Shown one piece after another: positions 42,386 through 51,390 of a DNA stretch of 51,505 bases. The translations under genes and the position numbers were made by a program. The notes under the pieces are model-generated. The model was given only the letters and a program-made list of their open reading frames with translations. It did not search any database and was not told where the DNA came from. The DNA comes from an uncultured Lachnospiraceae bacterium (GTDB lineage Bacteria; Bacillota; Clostridia; Lachnospirales; Lachnospiraceae), in the NCBI GenBank assembly GCA_902496125.1, contig CABUZU010000001.1, positions 1 through 51,505 on the forward strand, given 5' to 3'. Numbering within the stretch: the stretch's first letter is position 1; the number at the start of each line of letters is the position of its first letter.

Positions 42386-43741
42386 ATGCTACAGACAATA
42401 AAAAACAACTGGGAGCATATTCTGCAAAATTTAAAAGTAGACCAAGAAGTATCACCGGTTTCATTTGAAACATGGCTAGAACCACTTCAACCTGTGTCAT
42501 TTGAGAATAATACTTTAACAATATTATTTCCTGGAGAAAATTTTGGAATTGATTATATTCAAAAAAAATATGGTTTTTTCCTAAAGTTTCATATACAAGA
42601 TGTTACGGGTATTGCTTGCGACTTAGTTTTTACTAAAAAGCATGAATATGAACCCTCTAGTACCGTAAAACAAGAACCATCTTTAAGTATCACTTCATTA
42701 AATAGTGGACTTAACCCTAAATATACATTTGATTCCTTTGTAGTAGGTTCAAATAATCGTATGGCATCTGCTGCTGCCCTAGCTGTTGCCGAATCTCCTG
42801 CCGAGGCATTTAACCCTTTATTTATCTATGGGGGTGTTGGTCTTGGTAAAACACATTTAATGCATTCAATTGGAAACTTTATCTTAAAAAACAATTCTAA
42901 TATTAAGATAACTTATACCACATCCGAAGTATTTACAAATGAACTTATTGATTCTATTCGTAATAAGAACAATAAGGCAACGATTGAATTTAGAGAAAAA
43001 TATCGTGGCACCGATGTTCTTTTAGTCGATGATATTCAATTCATTGTAGATAAGGAAAGTACTCAAGAAGAATTTTTCCATACCTTTAATGCATTATACC
43101 AAAGTAAAAAACAAATCATCCTTTCTTCGGATAGACCACCTAATGAAATGAAATTATTAGAAGAAAGACTTCGTTCACGATTTGCTGGTGGACTTACCGT
43201 AAGTATATCAGAACCTGATTATGAAACTCGTATGGCCATCCTTCAAAAGAAAGATGAGGCCGAAGGCTATCATATGAGTAATGAAATTATTAAATATATT
43301 GCTGCTCATGTAAAGTCGAACATTCGTGAACTCGAAGGAGCATTGACTAAGGTAGTGGCTTTTTCAAGACTTGAGAATAAAGAACTGACTCTTTCTTCTG
43401 TTGCAGATATTTTAAAAGACCAAATCGCTCCACAAGAAGAAACACCAGATATTACACCTGAATTAATTATTCGAACTGTTGCTGAATATTTTGAAATCAG
43501 TATTGACGATATCTGTTCTTCAAAGCGAAGTAAAGATATTGCTTATCCGCGACAAATTGCAATGTTCTTATGTAAAGACATGACATCTATCCCATTACAA
43601 ATCATTGGACAAAAATTAGGAAAGAAAGATCATTCGACTATTATACATGGTTGCGACAAGATAAAAAAGGACTTAGTAAACAATGAAAGCTTACAAAATA
43701 CCATAAATGTATTGCGTAAAAAGATTAACCCTTTGTTTTAA
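42386..43741 (+). CDS. dnaA: Chromosomal replication initiator DnaA
   Basis: A 451-residue AAA+ protein that binds DnaA boxes and opens the origin. It has N-terminal domain I (NNWEHILQNLKVDQEVSP), a variable linker, the AAA+ core (FIYGGVGLGKTHLMHSIGN Walker A, VLLVDDIQF Walker B, LRSRFAGGL arginine finger) and a DNA-binding domain IV ending SKRSKDIAYPRQIAMFLCKDMT with LGKKDHSTIIHGCDKI. GAGAGGA precedes the start. It lies between the two halves of oriC. Confidence 0.98.
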   Translation: MLQTIKNNWEHILQNLKVDQEVSPVSFETWLEPLQPVSFENNTLTILFPGENFGIDYIQKKYGFFLKFHIQDVTGIACDLVFTKKHEYEPSSTVKQEPSLSITSLNSGLNPKYTFDSFVVGSNNRMASAAALAVAESPAEAFNPLFIYGGVGLGKTHLMHSIGNFILKNNSNIKITYTTSEVFTNELIDSIRNKNNKATIEFREKYRGTDVLLVDDIQFIVDKESTQEEFFHTFNALYQSKKQIILSSDRPPNEMKLLEERLRSRFAGGLTVSISEPDYETRMAILQKKDEAEGYHMSNEIIKYIAAHVKSNIRELEGALTKVVAFSRLENKELTLSSVADILKDQIAPQEETPDITPELIIRTVAEYFEISIDDICSSKRSKDIAYPRQIAMFLCKDMTSIPLQIIGQKLGKKDHSTIIHGCDKIKKDLVNNESLQNTINVLRKKINPLF

Positions 43742-43749
43742 CCTCACAT

Positions 43750-44040
43750 TTATCCATAAAAAACAACATTTATCCACAGAGTTATCCACAATTTATGTGG
43801 ATAACTCTGTGGATAGTGTGTGGATAACTTGTGGATAACTCGTGCTTTTATTTTTCCATGTGGATAACTCGCAAGTTATCCACACACTATCCACAAGTTA
43901 TCCACAAGTTATCCACAACGAAAACCCTTGTATTTACAAGCTAAAACCCACTTATCCACATATCCACATCCCCTACTACTACTACTACTAAATAAAACAT
44001 ACATATTATACATAATTATCCACGAAAGGAGTTATCCACA
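43750..44040. other. oriC part 2: dense two-orientation DnaA-box array
   Basis: The 302-base dnaA-dnaN gap has exact boxes at 43770, 43782, 43876, 43898, 43909, 43952 and 44032 (forward) and 43796, 43819, 43830 and 43859 (reverse), plus near-matches at 43750, 43808, 43887, 43961 and 44016. Boxes are arranged as large inverted repeats (for instance 43816-43830 against 43874-43888), so the strand can fold. The last box overlaps the ribosome site of dnaN. The DnaA-trio and AT-rich unwinding zone are at 43952-44015. Confidence 0.95.
43952..43990 (+). other. DnaA-trio origin unwinding element
   Basis: A DnaA box (43952-43960) and a near-box (43961-43968) are followed by a short C-rich step and six CTA trinucleotides (43973-43990), then AT-rich DNA. 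This is the arrangement of the basal unwinding system of Bacillus, where DnaA polymerises from the boxes along trios on one strand. Confidence 0.85.
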
Positions 44041-44043
44041 AAT

Positions 44044-45147
44044 ATGAAAGTCATTTTTTCAAAGAACGATTTATTAAATGGACTAAACATTGTATCAAAA
44101 GCAGTAGCATCAAAATCAACAATGAGTATTTTAGAATGTATTTTAATTGATGCTCAAGATGAACAAGTTATTTTAACAGCTAATGATATGGAACTTGGAA
44201 TTGAAACAAAATTTATGGCACATGTTGTTGAATCTGGTAAGACAGCTGTTGAAGCAAAACTGTTTACCGAAATTATAAGAAAATTACCAGATAGCCAAAT
44301 CATACTAGAAATGAAAAATAACAGCATTCAAATTAGTTGTGAAAATGCATTATTTAAAATTCCTTGTTTTTCAACAGATGAATTTACGTATTTACCAGAT
44401 ATCAACAAAGAAGAATATATTAAGATTTCACAATTTACCTTAAAGGATATTATTAGACAAACAATATTCGCATTATCACCAGGAGATAATAATCCTTTAA
44501 TGACTGGGGAACTATTCGAAGTTTTTGAAAATCAATTAAAGGTAGTCTCATTAGATGGTCATCGTATTGCAATTCGTACGGTAATCTTAAATGAAGTGTA
44601 CCCTTATCACAAAGTAATTATTCCTGGTAAGGTTTTAAATGAAATTAGTAAGATTTTAAATGGAGACCGTGAAAGTCAAGTAATAATTTATTTTACAAAG
44701 AATCATGTTTGTTTTGAATTTGATGAGACAGTAGTGGTATCTAGACTTATTGAAGGTGAATATTTTAAGATTGAACAAATGTTATCAGCAGATTATATTA
44801 CTAGCATTGAGGTAAATAAAAAGAATTTATTAAGCAGTATTGAACGTTCAACTTTATTAGTTAAAGAAAGTGATAAAAAGCCAATTATTTTAACAATTAC
44901 AAATAATAAAATGGAATTAGTAATGAATTCATCATTGGGCTCTATGCGTGAGGAAATTGAAATTACACAATTTGGTAATGATATTCAAATCGCATTTAAT
45001 CCAAGATTTTTAATTGAAGCATTAAAAGCAATTGACGATGAAAATATTACTATGTATACTATCAATGCAAAAGCCCCTTGTTTTATTAAAGACAAAGAGG
45101 AATCATATATTTATTTGATTTTACCAGTTAATTTCAATACCATTTAA
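44044..45147 (+). CDS. dnaN: DNA polymerase III beta sliding clamp
   Basis: A 367-residue ring subunit that tethers polymerase to DNA. It has the usual three-fold domain pattern, with KVIFSKNDLLNGLNIVSKAVASKSTMSILECILIDA at the start and a C-terminal PCFIKDKEESYIYLILPVNF that closes the peptide-binding pocket. A GGAG site overlaps an exact DnaA box (44032-44040), so origin binding and clamp synthesis may interfere. yaaA follows after 16 bases. Confidence 0.97.
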   Translation: MKVIFSKNDLLNGLNIVSKAVASKSTMSILECILIDAQDEQVILTANDMELGIETKFMAHVVESGKTAVEAKLFTEIIRKLPDSQIILEMKNNSIQISCENALFKIPCFSTDEFTYLPDINKEEYIKISQFTLKDIIRQTIFALSPGDNNPLMTGELFEVFENQLKVVSLDGHRIAIRTVILNEVYPYHKVIIPGKVLNEISKILNGDRESQVIIYFTKNHVCFEFDETVVVSRLIEGEYFKIEQMLSADYITSIEVNKKNLLSSIERSTLLVKESDKKPIILTITNNKMELVMNSSLGSMREEIEITQFGNDIQIAFNPRFLIEALKAIDDENITMYTINAKAPCFIKDKEESYIYLILPVNFNTI

Positions 45148-45163
45148 ATTTTAGGAGAAAAAT

Positions 45164-45376
45164 ATGCAAGAATTAAAATTAAGAGATGAATTTATAAAAT
45201 TAGGACAGGCATTAAAAGCAGCTAATTTAGTTTCATCAGGAGTTGAGGCAAAAATTGTTGTTCAAGATGGGCAAGTTTTAGTAAATGGAGAAGTAGAAAC
45301 CCAAAGAGGTAAGAAATTACATGATGGTGATGTAGTTACTTACCAAGGAGAATCTGTAAAGATTGTTGCAAATTAG
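45164..45376 (+). CDS. yaaA: S4-domain RNA-binding protein YaaA/RlbA
   Basis: A 70-residue protein that is a single S4 fold (FIKLGQALKAANLVSSGVEAKIVVQDGQVLVNGEVETQRGKKLHDGD). In other Firmicutes this position holds a small RNA-binding protein linked to ribosome assembly. It ends two bases before the recF ATG, so the pair is coupled. Confidence 0.93.
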   Translation: MQELKLRDEFIKLGQALKAANLVSSGVEAKIVVQDGQVLVNGEVETQRGKKLHDGDVVTYQGESVKIVAN

Positions 45377-45378
45377 TT

Positions 45379-46479
45379 ATGATTATAAAGCATATAGAGC
45401 TAAGCAATTTTAGAAATTATAAAGAGCTTAGTTTAAATTTTCATAGTGGAACAAATATTTTTTATGGAGATAATGCACAGGGCAAGACAAATATTTTAGA
45501 AAGTATTTGTCTTTGCAGTACAGCAAAGTCTCATAGGACAAATAAAGACAGAGAGCTTATTTATTTTAGCGAGGAAGAAGCTCATATAAAGTTGTTTTTA
45601 GAAAAGAAAAATTCAGAATATCGGATTGACGTTCATCTAAAAGCAAATAAACCAAAGGGTATTGCAATCAATGGAATACCGATTCATAAAATCAGTGAAC
45701 TATTAGGAATTTTAAACTTAATATTTTTTTCACCAGAGGATTTAAATTTAATTAAAAGAGGTCCAAGTGAAAGAAGAAGATTTTTAGATATTGAGTTATG
45801 TCAATTAAATTCGTTTTATACAAACTCTTTAGCTAGCTATAACAAAGTGTTGAATCAAAGAAATCATCTTCTTAAGGATCTCTTTTTTCAACCTGGATTA
45901 ATTGATACTTTAGATATTTGGGACTTACAACTTTGCAATTATGGCAAAAATGTCATGAGAGAAAGAAAAAAATTTATCGAAGAATTAAATCAAATCATTG
46001 TAGAGATTCATAAAAACCTTACATCAGGTAAAGAAACGATAGAGCTTATTTATGAACCTAGTGTTGAAGAGGAAGATTTTGAAAAAAATTTAAATGATTT
46101 AAGAGAAAGAGAAATAAAGCAAAAGATATCATTAATTGGTCCGCATAGAGACGATATTTGTTTTTTAGTAAATGGAATTGATATTCGAAAATTTGGTTCA
46201 CAAGGGCAACAGCGTACAGCAGCATTATCTTTAAAATTATCAGAAATTGCTTTAATAAAAAAAATACGCAATGATACACCGGTACTTCTTTTAGATGATG
46301 TGATGTCGGAATTAGATAATAGCAGACAGCTACAATTATTAAATTATGTCTCTAGTGTACAAACTTTTTTGACCTGTACAGGACTTGATGATTTAGTAAA
46401 TTGTCATTTCCCGATTGATAGATTATTTTTCGTATCAGAAGGAAAAGTTATTTGCAAAAATACTAGAGAAGAGTTATAA
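45379..46479 (+). CDS. recF: DNA repair/gap-binding protein RecF
   Basis: A 366-residue SMC-like ATPase that guides RecA loading at gaps. It has IELSNFRNYKELSLNF, Walker A YGDNAQGKTNILESI, the signature GSQGQQRTAALSLKLSEI and Walker B PVLLLDDVMSELDNSR. It is coupled to yaaA and precedes gyrB, the usual order at Firmicutes origins. Confidence 0.96.
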   Translation: MIIKHIELSNFRNYKELSLNFHSGTNIFYGDNAQGKTNILESICLCSTAKSHRTNKDRELIYFSEEEAHIKLFLEKKNSEYRIDVHLKANKPKGIAINGIPIHKISELLGILNLIFFSPEDLNLIKRGPSERRRFLDIELCQLNSFYTNSLASYNKVLNQRNHLLKDLFFQPGLIDTLDIWDLQLCNYGKNVMRERKKFIEELNQIIVEIHKNLTSGKETIELIYEPSVEEEDFEKNLNDLREREIKQKISLIGPHRDDICFLVNGIDIRKFGSQGQQRTAALSLKLSEIALIKKIRNDTPVLLLDDVMSELDNSRQLQLLNYVSSVQTFLTCTGLDDLVNCHFPIDRLFFVSEGKVICKNTREEL

Positions 46480-46556
46480 TAAAATTTAAGACAATCATTA
46501 ATTAGTCAAAAATTTTGGGGGAAATTAGGCGTACAAGAAAGGAGAATCTCAAATCT

Positions 46557-48467
46557 ATGAGTCAAGAATATGGAGCTGAGCAGATTCAAATATTAGAAGG
46601 ATTAGAAGCAGTAAGAAAAAGACCTGGCATGTACATTGGCAGTACTTCTGCTAGAGGATTACATCATTTGGTCTATGAAATTGTGGATAATGCAGTAGAT
46701 GAAGCATTAGCTGGGTTTTGTAGCGAAATACATGTGACAATTAATGAAGATAATTCAATAACGGTTGAAGACAATGGACGAGGAATGCCAGTTGAGATTC
46801 ATCCTAAAGCAGGAATTCCTGCAGTTGAAGTTATTTTCACGAAGTTACATGCAGGTGGTAAGTTTGGCGGTGGAGCCTATAAGGTTTCCGGTGGCTTACA
46901 TGGTGTAGGTGCATCCGTTGTAAATGCACTATCTGATTGGTTAGAGGTTACCATCTATACAGAGTCTAAGATTTATACACAACGCTATGAAAAAGGCAAA
47001 GTTGTTAGTAATCTAAAGGAAATTGGAGAGTGTGGTCAAAGACACGGTTCTACTGTGAAGTTTAAACCAGATGGTACCATTTTTGATGAGACGGTTTATG
47101 ATTTTGAAACCTTAAGACAGCGTTTACAAGAGATGGCATTTTTAACAAAGGGTCTTAAAATTATTCTTAAGGATGACCGTGAAGAAAAGAAAGAAAAAGT
47201 TTTCCACTATGAAGGTGGTATTAAAGAATTTGTTGAGCATTTAAATAAAAGCAAAACGGCACTATATCCAGATATCATTTATTGCGAAGGAATAAAAGAT
47301 AATGTAATGGTTGAAGTTGCAATGCAGCACAATGATTCTTACAATGAGAGTTGTTTTAGCTTTGTAAATAATATTACAACACCAGAAGGTGGAACTCATT
47401 TATCTGGTTTTAAAAATGCATTGACAAAGACATTTAATGACTATGCACGTAAAAATAAATTATTAAAAGACAGTGAACCAAATTTATCAGGAGATGATAT
47501 TAGAGAAGGTTTAACTGCTATTGTTAGTATAAAAATTGAAGACCCTCAATTTGAAGGTCAGACAAAGCAAAAATTAGGAAATATTGTAGCTCGTGGGGCT
47601 GTTGATAGTATTGTAAGTGAGCAGCTTACTTACTTTTTAGAGCAAAATCCACAGACGGCTAAGCTTATTTGTGATAAATCAATCGTAGCACAAAGAGCTC
47701 GTGCAGCTGCTAGAAGAGCTAGAGATTTAACAAGACGTAAGACTGCATTAGAAGGATTAGCCCTTCCAGGTAAATTAGCGGATTGTTCAGATAAGAATCC
47801 AGAAAAATGCGAAATTTATATTGTTGAGGGTGATTCAGCGGGTGGTTCAGCAAAAAGTGCAAGAGACCGAGCAACGCAGGCTATTTTACCTTTAAGAGGT
47901 AAAATTTTAAATGTTGAAAAAGCTAGATTAGATAAAATTTATGCAAATGCCGAGATTAAGGCAATGATTACTGCCTTTGGAACAGGTATTCATGAAGATT
48001 TTGATATTTCTAAACTAAGATATCATAAAATTATTATTATGACTGATGCCGATGTCGATGGAGCACATATTAGTACATTGTTGCTTACATTCTTATATCG
48101 TTTCATGCCTGATTTAATTAAACAAGGACATGTATATTTGGCACAACCACCTTTATATAAAGTCGAAAAGAACAAAAAGGTTTGGTATGCTTATAGCGAT
48201 GCTGAACTTGACGAGATTATGAAAGAAATCGGCAGAGATAGTAGTAATAAAGTGCAGCGTTATAAAGGTTTAGGTGAAATGGATGCTTCGCAGCTATGGG
48301 AAACCACTATGGATCCAGAAAAGAGAATCTTAAAACGTGTAATGATGAATGATGAAGATTCAGCAAATATTGATGTAACATTCACTACTCTAATGGGTGA
48401 TAAAGTAGAGCCTCGTCGTGAATTTATTGAGGCCAATGCTAAATTTGTTCAGAATTTAGATATCTAA
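46557..48467 (+). CDS. gyrB: DNA gyrase subunit B
   Basis: The 636-residue ATPase subunit of gyrase. ATG 46557 is preferred over an upstream in-frame start because AAAGGAG precedes it and the N-terminus then fits (MSQEYGAEQIQILEGLEAVRKRPGMYIG). The GHKL site is visible (EIVDNAVDEALAG, VEDNGRGMPV, GGLHGVGASVVNALS), and so is the TOPRIM domain with EGDSAGGSAKSARDR and DADVDGAHI. gyrA follows after 19 bases. Confidence 0.97.
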   Translation: MSQEYGAEQIQILEGLEAVRKRPGMYIGSTSARGLHHLVYEIVDNAVDEALAGFCSEIHVTINEDNSITVEDNGRGMPVEIHPKAGIPAVEVIFTKLHAGGKFGGGAYKVSGGLHGVGASVVNALSDWLEVTIYTESKIYTQRYEKGKVVSNLKEIGECGQRHGSTVKFKPDGTIFDETVYDFETLRQRLQEMAFLTKGLKIILKDDREEKKEKVFHYEGGIKEFVEHLNKSKTALYPDIIYCEGIKDNVMVEVAMQHNDSYNESCFSFVNNITTPEGGTHLSGFKNALTKTFNDYARKNKLLKDSEPNLSGDDIREGLTAIVSIKIEDPQFEGQTKQKLGNIVARGAVDSIVSEQLTYFLEQNPQTAKLICDKSIVAQRARAAARRARDLTRRKTALEGLALPGKLADCSDKNPEKCEIYIVEGDSAGGSAKSARDRATQAILPLRGKILNVEKARLDKIYANAEIKAMITAFGTGIHEDFDISKLRYHKIIIMTDADVDGAHISTLLLTFLYRFMPDLIKQGHVYLAQPPLYKVEKNKKVWYAYSDAELDEIMKEIGRDSSNKVQRYKGLGEMDASQLWETTMDPEKRILKRVMMNDEDSANIDVTFTTLMGDKVEPRREFIEANAKFVQNLDI

Positions 48468-48486
48468 TTTGTTTGGAGGTAAAACA

Positions 48487-50994
48487 ATGGACGATACCAT
48501 ATTTGATAAAGTTCAAGAGGTAGACTTAAAGAAAACAATGGAAACTTCTTACATCGATTATGCAATGAGTGTAATTGCTGCAAGAGCATTGCCAGATGTA
48601 AGAGATGGATTAAAGCCAGTTCAACGAAGAATTCTTTTTTCGATGATTGAGTTAAATAATGGACCAGACAAGCCACATCGTAAATGTGCACGTATTGTCG
48701 GTGATACCATGGGTAAATATCATCCTCATGGTGATAGTTCAATCTATGAGGCATTAGTAAAATTAGCACAAGATTTTAATACAAGATATCCATTAGTTGA
48801 TGGACATGGAAATTTCGGTTCAGTTGATGGTGATGGTGCAGCTGCGATGCGTTATACAGAAGCAAGACTTAGTAAAATATCTATGGAAATGCTAGCTGAT
48901 ATCAATAAAAATACAGTTGATTTTGAACCAAACTTTGACGAAACAGAAAAAGAACCAGTAATTTTACCAAGTCGTTATCCGAATTTATTGGTAAATGGAA
49001 CATCAGGAATTGCTGTAGGTATGGCAACGAATATTCCACCTCACAATTTAAAAGAAACGATTGATGCGGTTGTTAAAATTATTGATAATCGTGTCATGGA
49101 AAACAGAGAAACGGATATCGAAGAATTAATGGATATCATAAAAGGACCTGATTTTCCAACTGGTGCGACCATTATGGGAAGACGTGGTATTGAAGAGGCT
49201 TATCGTACTGGTAGAGGAAAGATTCGCGTAAAAGCAGTAACAGATATTGAAACCATGGCAAATGGTAAGAGTCGTATTGTCGTAACTGAGTTACCTTACA
49301 TGGTAAATAAGGCAAAATTAATTGAGAAAATAGCAGAATTGGTTCGAGATAAGAAGATTAGTGGTATAACGGACTTAAGAGATGAATCAGACCGTTTTGG
49401 TATGAGAGTTTGTATTGAACTTAGAAGAGACGTAAACGCTAATGTTATTTTAAATCAATTATATAAACACACGCAGTTGATGGATACTTTTGGTGTAAAT
49501 ATGTTAGCTTTAGTAAACAAAGAGCCAAAGGTACTTAATTTAAAACAGATGCTAGAAGAATATTTAAAGCATCAAGAAGAAGTTGTTACAAGAAGAACCA
49601 AATATGAATTAAATAAGGCAAAAGAACGAGCTCATATTTTGCAGGGATTATTAATTGCCTTAGACCATATTGATGAAGTAATTTCAATTGTTAGAAGTTC
49701 TAAAACTGCACAAGTTGCAAAGGAACGTTTAAGCGAGAGATTTGGACTTAGTAATGCACAAGCACAAGCAATTGTTGATATGCGTATTCGTGCACTTACT
49801 GGATTAGAAAGAGAGAAATTACAAAACGAATATAAAGAATTACAAGAAAAGATTGCTTATTATGAATCTATTTTAGCAGATGAGAATAAGTTATTAATGG
49901 TTATTCGTGGCGAAATTTCTGAAATTGCTAATAAATATGCAGATGAAAGAAGAACTGCTATTGGTAGAGATGAAGGAGAATTGTTAGACGAGGATTTAAT
50001 TCCTGATGAATCGGTTGTCATTGCAATGACACGTTTAGGTTATATCAAACGTATGTCAATTACAAACTTTAAGAGTCAGCACCGTGGTGGTAAGGGAATT
50101 AAAGGTATGCAGACAGTTGCAGAGGACTTTATTGAAGATTTAATGCTTACTACAACGCATCATTATTTGATGTTCTTTACGAATAAAGGAAAAGTATATC
50201 GCCTTAAAGCTTATGAAATTCCAGAAGCTGGTAGAACTGCAAGAGGAACTGCGATTGTCAATCTATTACAGATTGATTCTGGTTCCGGTGAACGAGTAAC
50301 TGCTGTGATTCCAATTCGTGAATATAAAGAAGGAGCTAGTCTATTTATGGCTACTCATAATGGACTTGTAAAGAAAACTGCTATCAAAGAATATGTAAAC
50401 ATTAGAAAGAGTGGATTACAAGCAATTACGTTAAGAGAAGGCGATGAGCTTATTGAAGTAAAACCTACTGATGGTACAAAGGATATTTTCCTTGTTACAG
50501 CTAAGGGACAGTGTATTCGTTTCCATGAAAGTGATGTAAGAGCAACAGGACGTACAAGTATGGGTGTCATTGGTATGAAACTTGACAAAGATGATTGTGT
50601 CATTGGTATGCAGTTAAATAGTCAAGGTGAATATTTACTAGTAGTATCTTCTAATGGTTTAGGTAAAAAGACCTCTATTTCTGAATTTACTCCTCAAAAT
50701 AGAGGTGGCAAAGGTGTTAAGTGCTATAAAATCAATGAGAAGACCGGTGACATTGTCGGTGCTAAGATGGTAAAAGATAATCAAGAATTAATGATTATTA
50801 CAACAGAAGGAATTATTATTCGAATTACTGTGGAGGGAATTTCTACATTGGGTAGAATAACCTCAGGTGTAAAATTAATAGATATTGATTCAGAGGCAGG
50901 AATTTCTGTAGCAAGTGTAGCAAAAGTTAGAGAACGCGATATTTGTACTGAAGAAGAAGGAGAAGTTCAAACTGTAAAAGAGGAAAATAACTAG
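48487..50994 (+). CDS. gyrA: DNA gyrase subunit A
   Basis: The 835-residue cleavage subunit. ATG 48487 has GGAGG seven bases upstream. The catalytic Tyr123 is in AAMRYTEARL. The quinolone-resistance region reads HPHGDSSIYEAL, with Ser84 and Glu88 (Glu in place of the Asp of E. coli at that position). The GyrA-box region is present as QHRGGKGIKG, and the C-terminal wheel repeats follow (for example NRGGKGVKCYKI). The end is short and acidic. It closes the dnaA-to-gyrA gene order. Confidence 0.97.
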   Translation: MDDTIFDKVQEVDLKKTMETSYIDYAMSVIAARALPDVRDGLKPVQRRILFSMIELNNGPDKPHRKCARIVGDTMGKYHPHGDSSIYEALVKLAQDFNTRYPLVDGHGNFGSVDGDGAAAMRYTEARLSKISMEMLADINKNTVDFEPNFDETEKEPVILPSRYPNLLVNGTSGIAVGMATNIPPHNLKETIDAVVKIIDNRVMENRETDIEELMDIIKGPDFPTGATIMGRRGIEEAYRTGRGKIRVKAVTDIETMANGKSRIVVTELPYMVNKAKLIEKIAELVRDKKISGITDLRDESDRFGMRVCIELRRDVNANVILNQLYKHTQLMDTFGVNMLALVNKEPKVLNLKQMLEEYLKHQEEVVTRRTKYELNKAKERAHILQGLLIALDHIDEVISIVRSSKTAQVAKERLSERFGLSNAQAQAIVDMRIRALTGLEREKLQNEYKELQEKIAYYESILADENKLLMVIRGEISEIANKYADERRTAIGRDEGELLDEDLIPDESVVIAMTRLGYIKRMSITNFKSQHRGGKGIKGMQTVAEDFIEDLMLTTTHHYLMFFTNKGKVYRLKAYEIPEAGRTARGTAIVNLLQIDSGSGERVTAVIPIREYKEGASLFMATHNGLVKKTAIKEYVNIRKSGLQAITLREGDELIEVKPTDGTKDIFLVTAKGQCIRFHESDVRATGRTSMGVIGMKLDKDDCVIGMQLNSQGEYLLVVSSNGLGKKTSISEFTPQNRGGKGVKCYKINEKTGDIVGAKMVKDNQELMIITTEGIIIRITVEGISTLGRITSGVKLIDIDSEAGISVASVAKVRERDICTEEEGEVQTVKEENN

Positions 50995-51001
50995 TATTTT
51001 A

Positions 51002-51036
51002 TCAAGGGATTTTTTAAATTAAAAAAAATCCCTTGA
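51002..51036 (+). terminator. gyrA terminator
   Basis: TCAAGGGATTTTTT (51002-51015) pairs with AAAAAATCCCTTGA (51023-51036). The T-tract is in the ascending arm rather than after the stem, so this may be a weak terminator. Its right end overlaps the -35 box of the tRNA promoter. Confidence 0.6.
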
Positions 51037-51061
51037 CAAGTTAGCTAAGAATAAGTATAAT
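51033..51061 (+). promoter_or_regulatory. Consensus sigma-A promoter of tRNA-Ser
   Basis: TTGACA (51033-51038), a 17-base spacer and TATAAT (51056-51061), a perfect consensus, lie 53 bases before the tRNA. Confidence 0.92.
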
Positions 51062-51114
51062 AACAGATGTCTCTTGTGAGATAATAACGCATAAATATGG
51101 ATTTTAATTTGTTT

Positions 51115-51202
51115 GGAGAAATACTCAAGTGGCCGAAGAGGTGCCCCTGCTAAGGGTATAGGTCGTTCACGCGGCGCGAGGGTTCAAATCCCTCTTTCTC
51201 CG
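51115..51202 (+). tRNA. tRNA-Ser (anticodon GCU)
   Basis: An 88-base class II tRNA. The acceptor stem GGAGAAA (51115-51121) pairs with TTTCTCC (51195-51201), with a G discriminator at 51202. The anticodon loop is CTGCTAA with anticodon GCT, reading AGC/AGU. A long variable arm and the T loop GGTTCAAATCC are present. The CCA end is not encoded and must be added after transcription. Confidence 0.96.
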
Positions 51203-51278
51203 TTCTTCCATAGATATGCGTTTTTATTTGCTTATATCATTATGGAATATGTAAATAAAAAAATAAACAAAAAAGTTG

Positions 51279-51390
51279 TTGACAAATAATTATTTACATG
51301 GTAGTATATATGAGCGTTGTGAGTAAGAAACACAAACAACAAAAATAAATAAAAAAAGTTCTTGACAAAGACAACAACTTATGATAAGAT
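51279..51390 (+). promoter_or_regulatory. Tandem rRNA operon promoters P1 and P2
   Basis: P1 is TTGACA (51279-51284), 17 bases, TAGTAT (51302-51307). P2 is TTGACA (51362-51367), 17 bases, TAAGAT (51385-51390). Each is preceded by an A/T-rich stretch like an UP element. Tandem strong promoters of this kind beside oriC drive an rrn operon. Confidence 0.85.

Noticed and set aside
43971..43990. CTA repeat as a simple microsatellite
   Set aside because: Its place beside two DnaA boxes and before AT-rich DNA matches the DnaA-trio, so it is treated as an origin element.
43750..44040. Repeated TTATCCACA units as a CRISPR array
   Set aside because: Units are 9 bp, occur in both orientations with irregular gaps, and match DnaA boxes.
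48464..48769. 101-codon open frame on the minus strand
   Set aside because: It is antisense to the highly conserved start of gyrA and has no coding signals.
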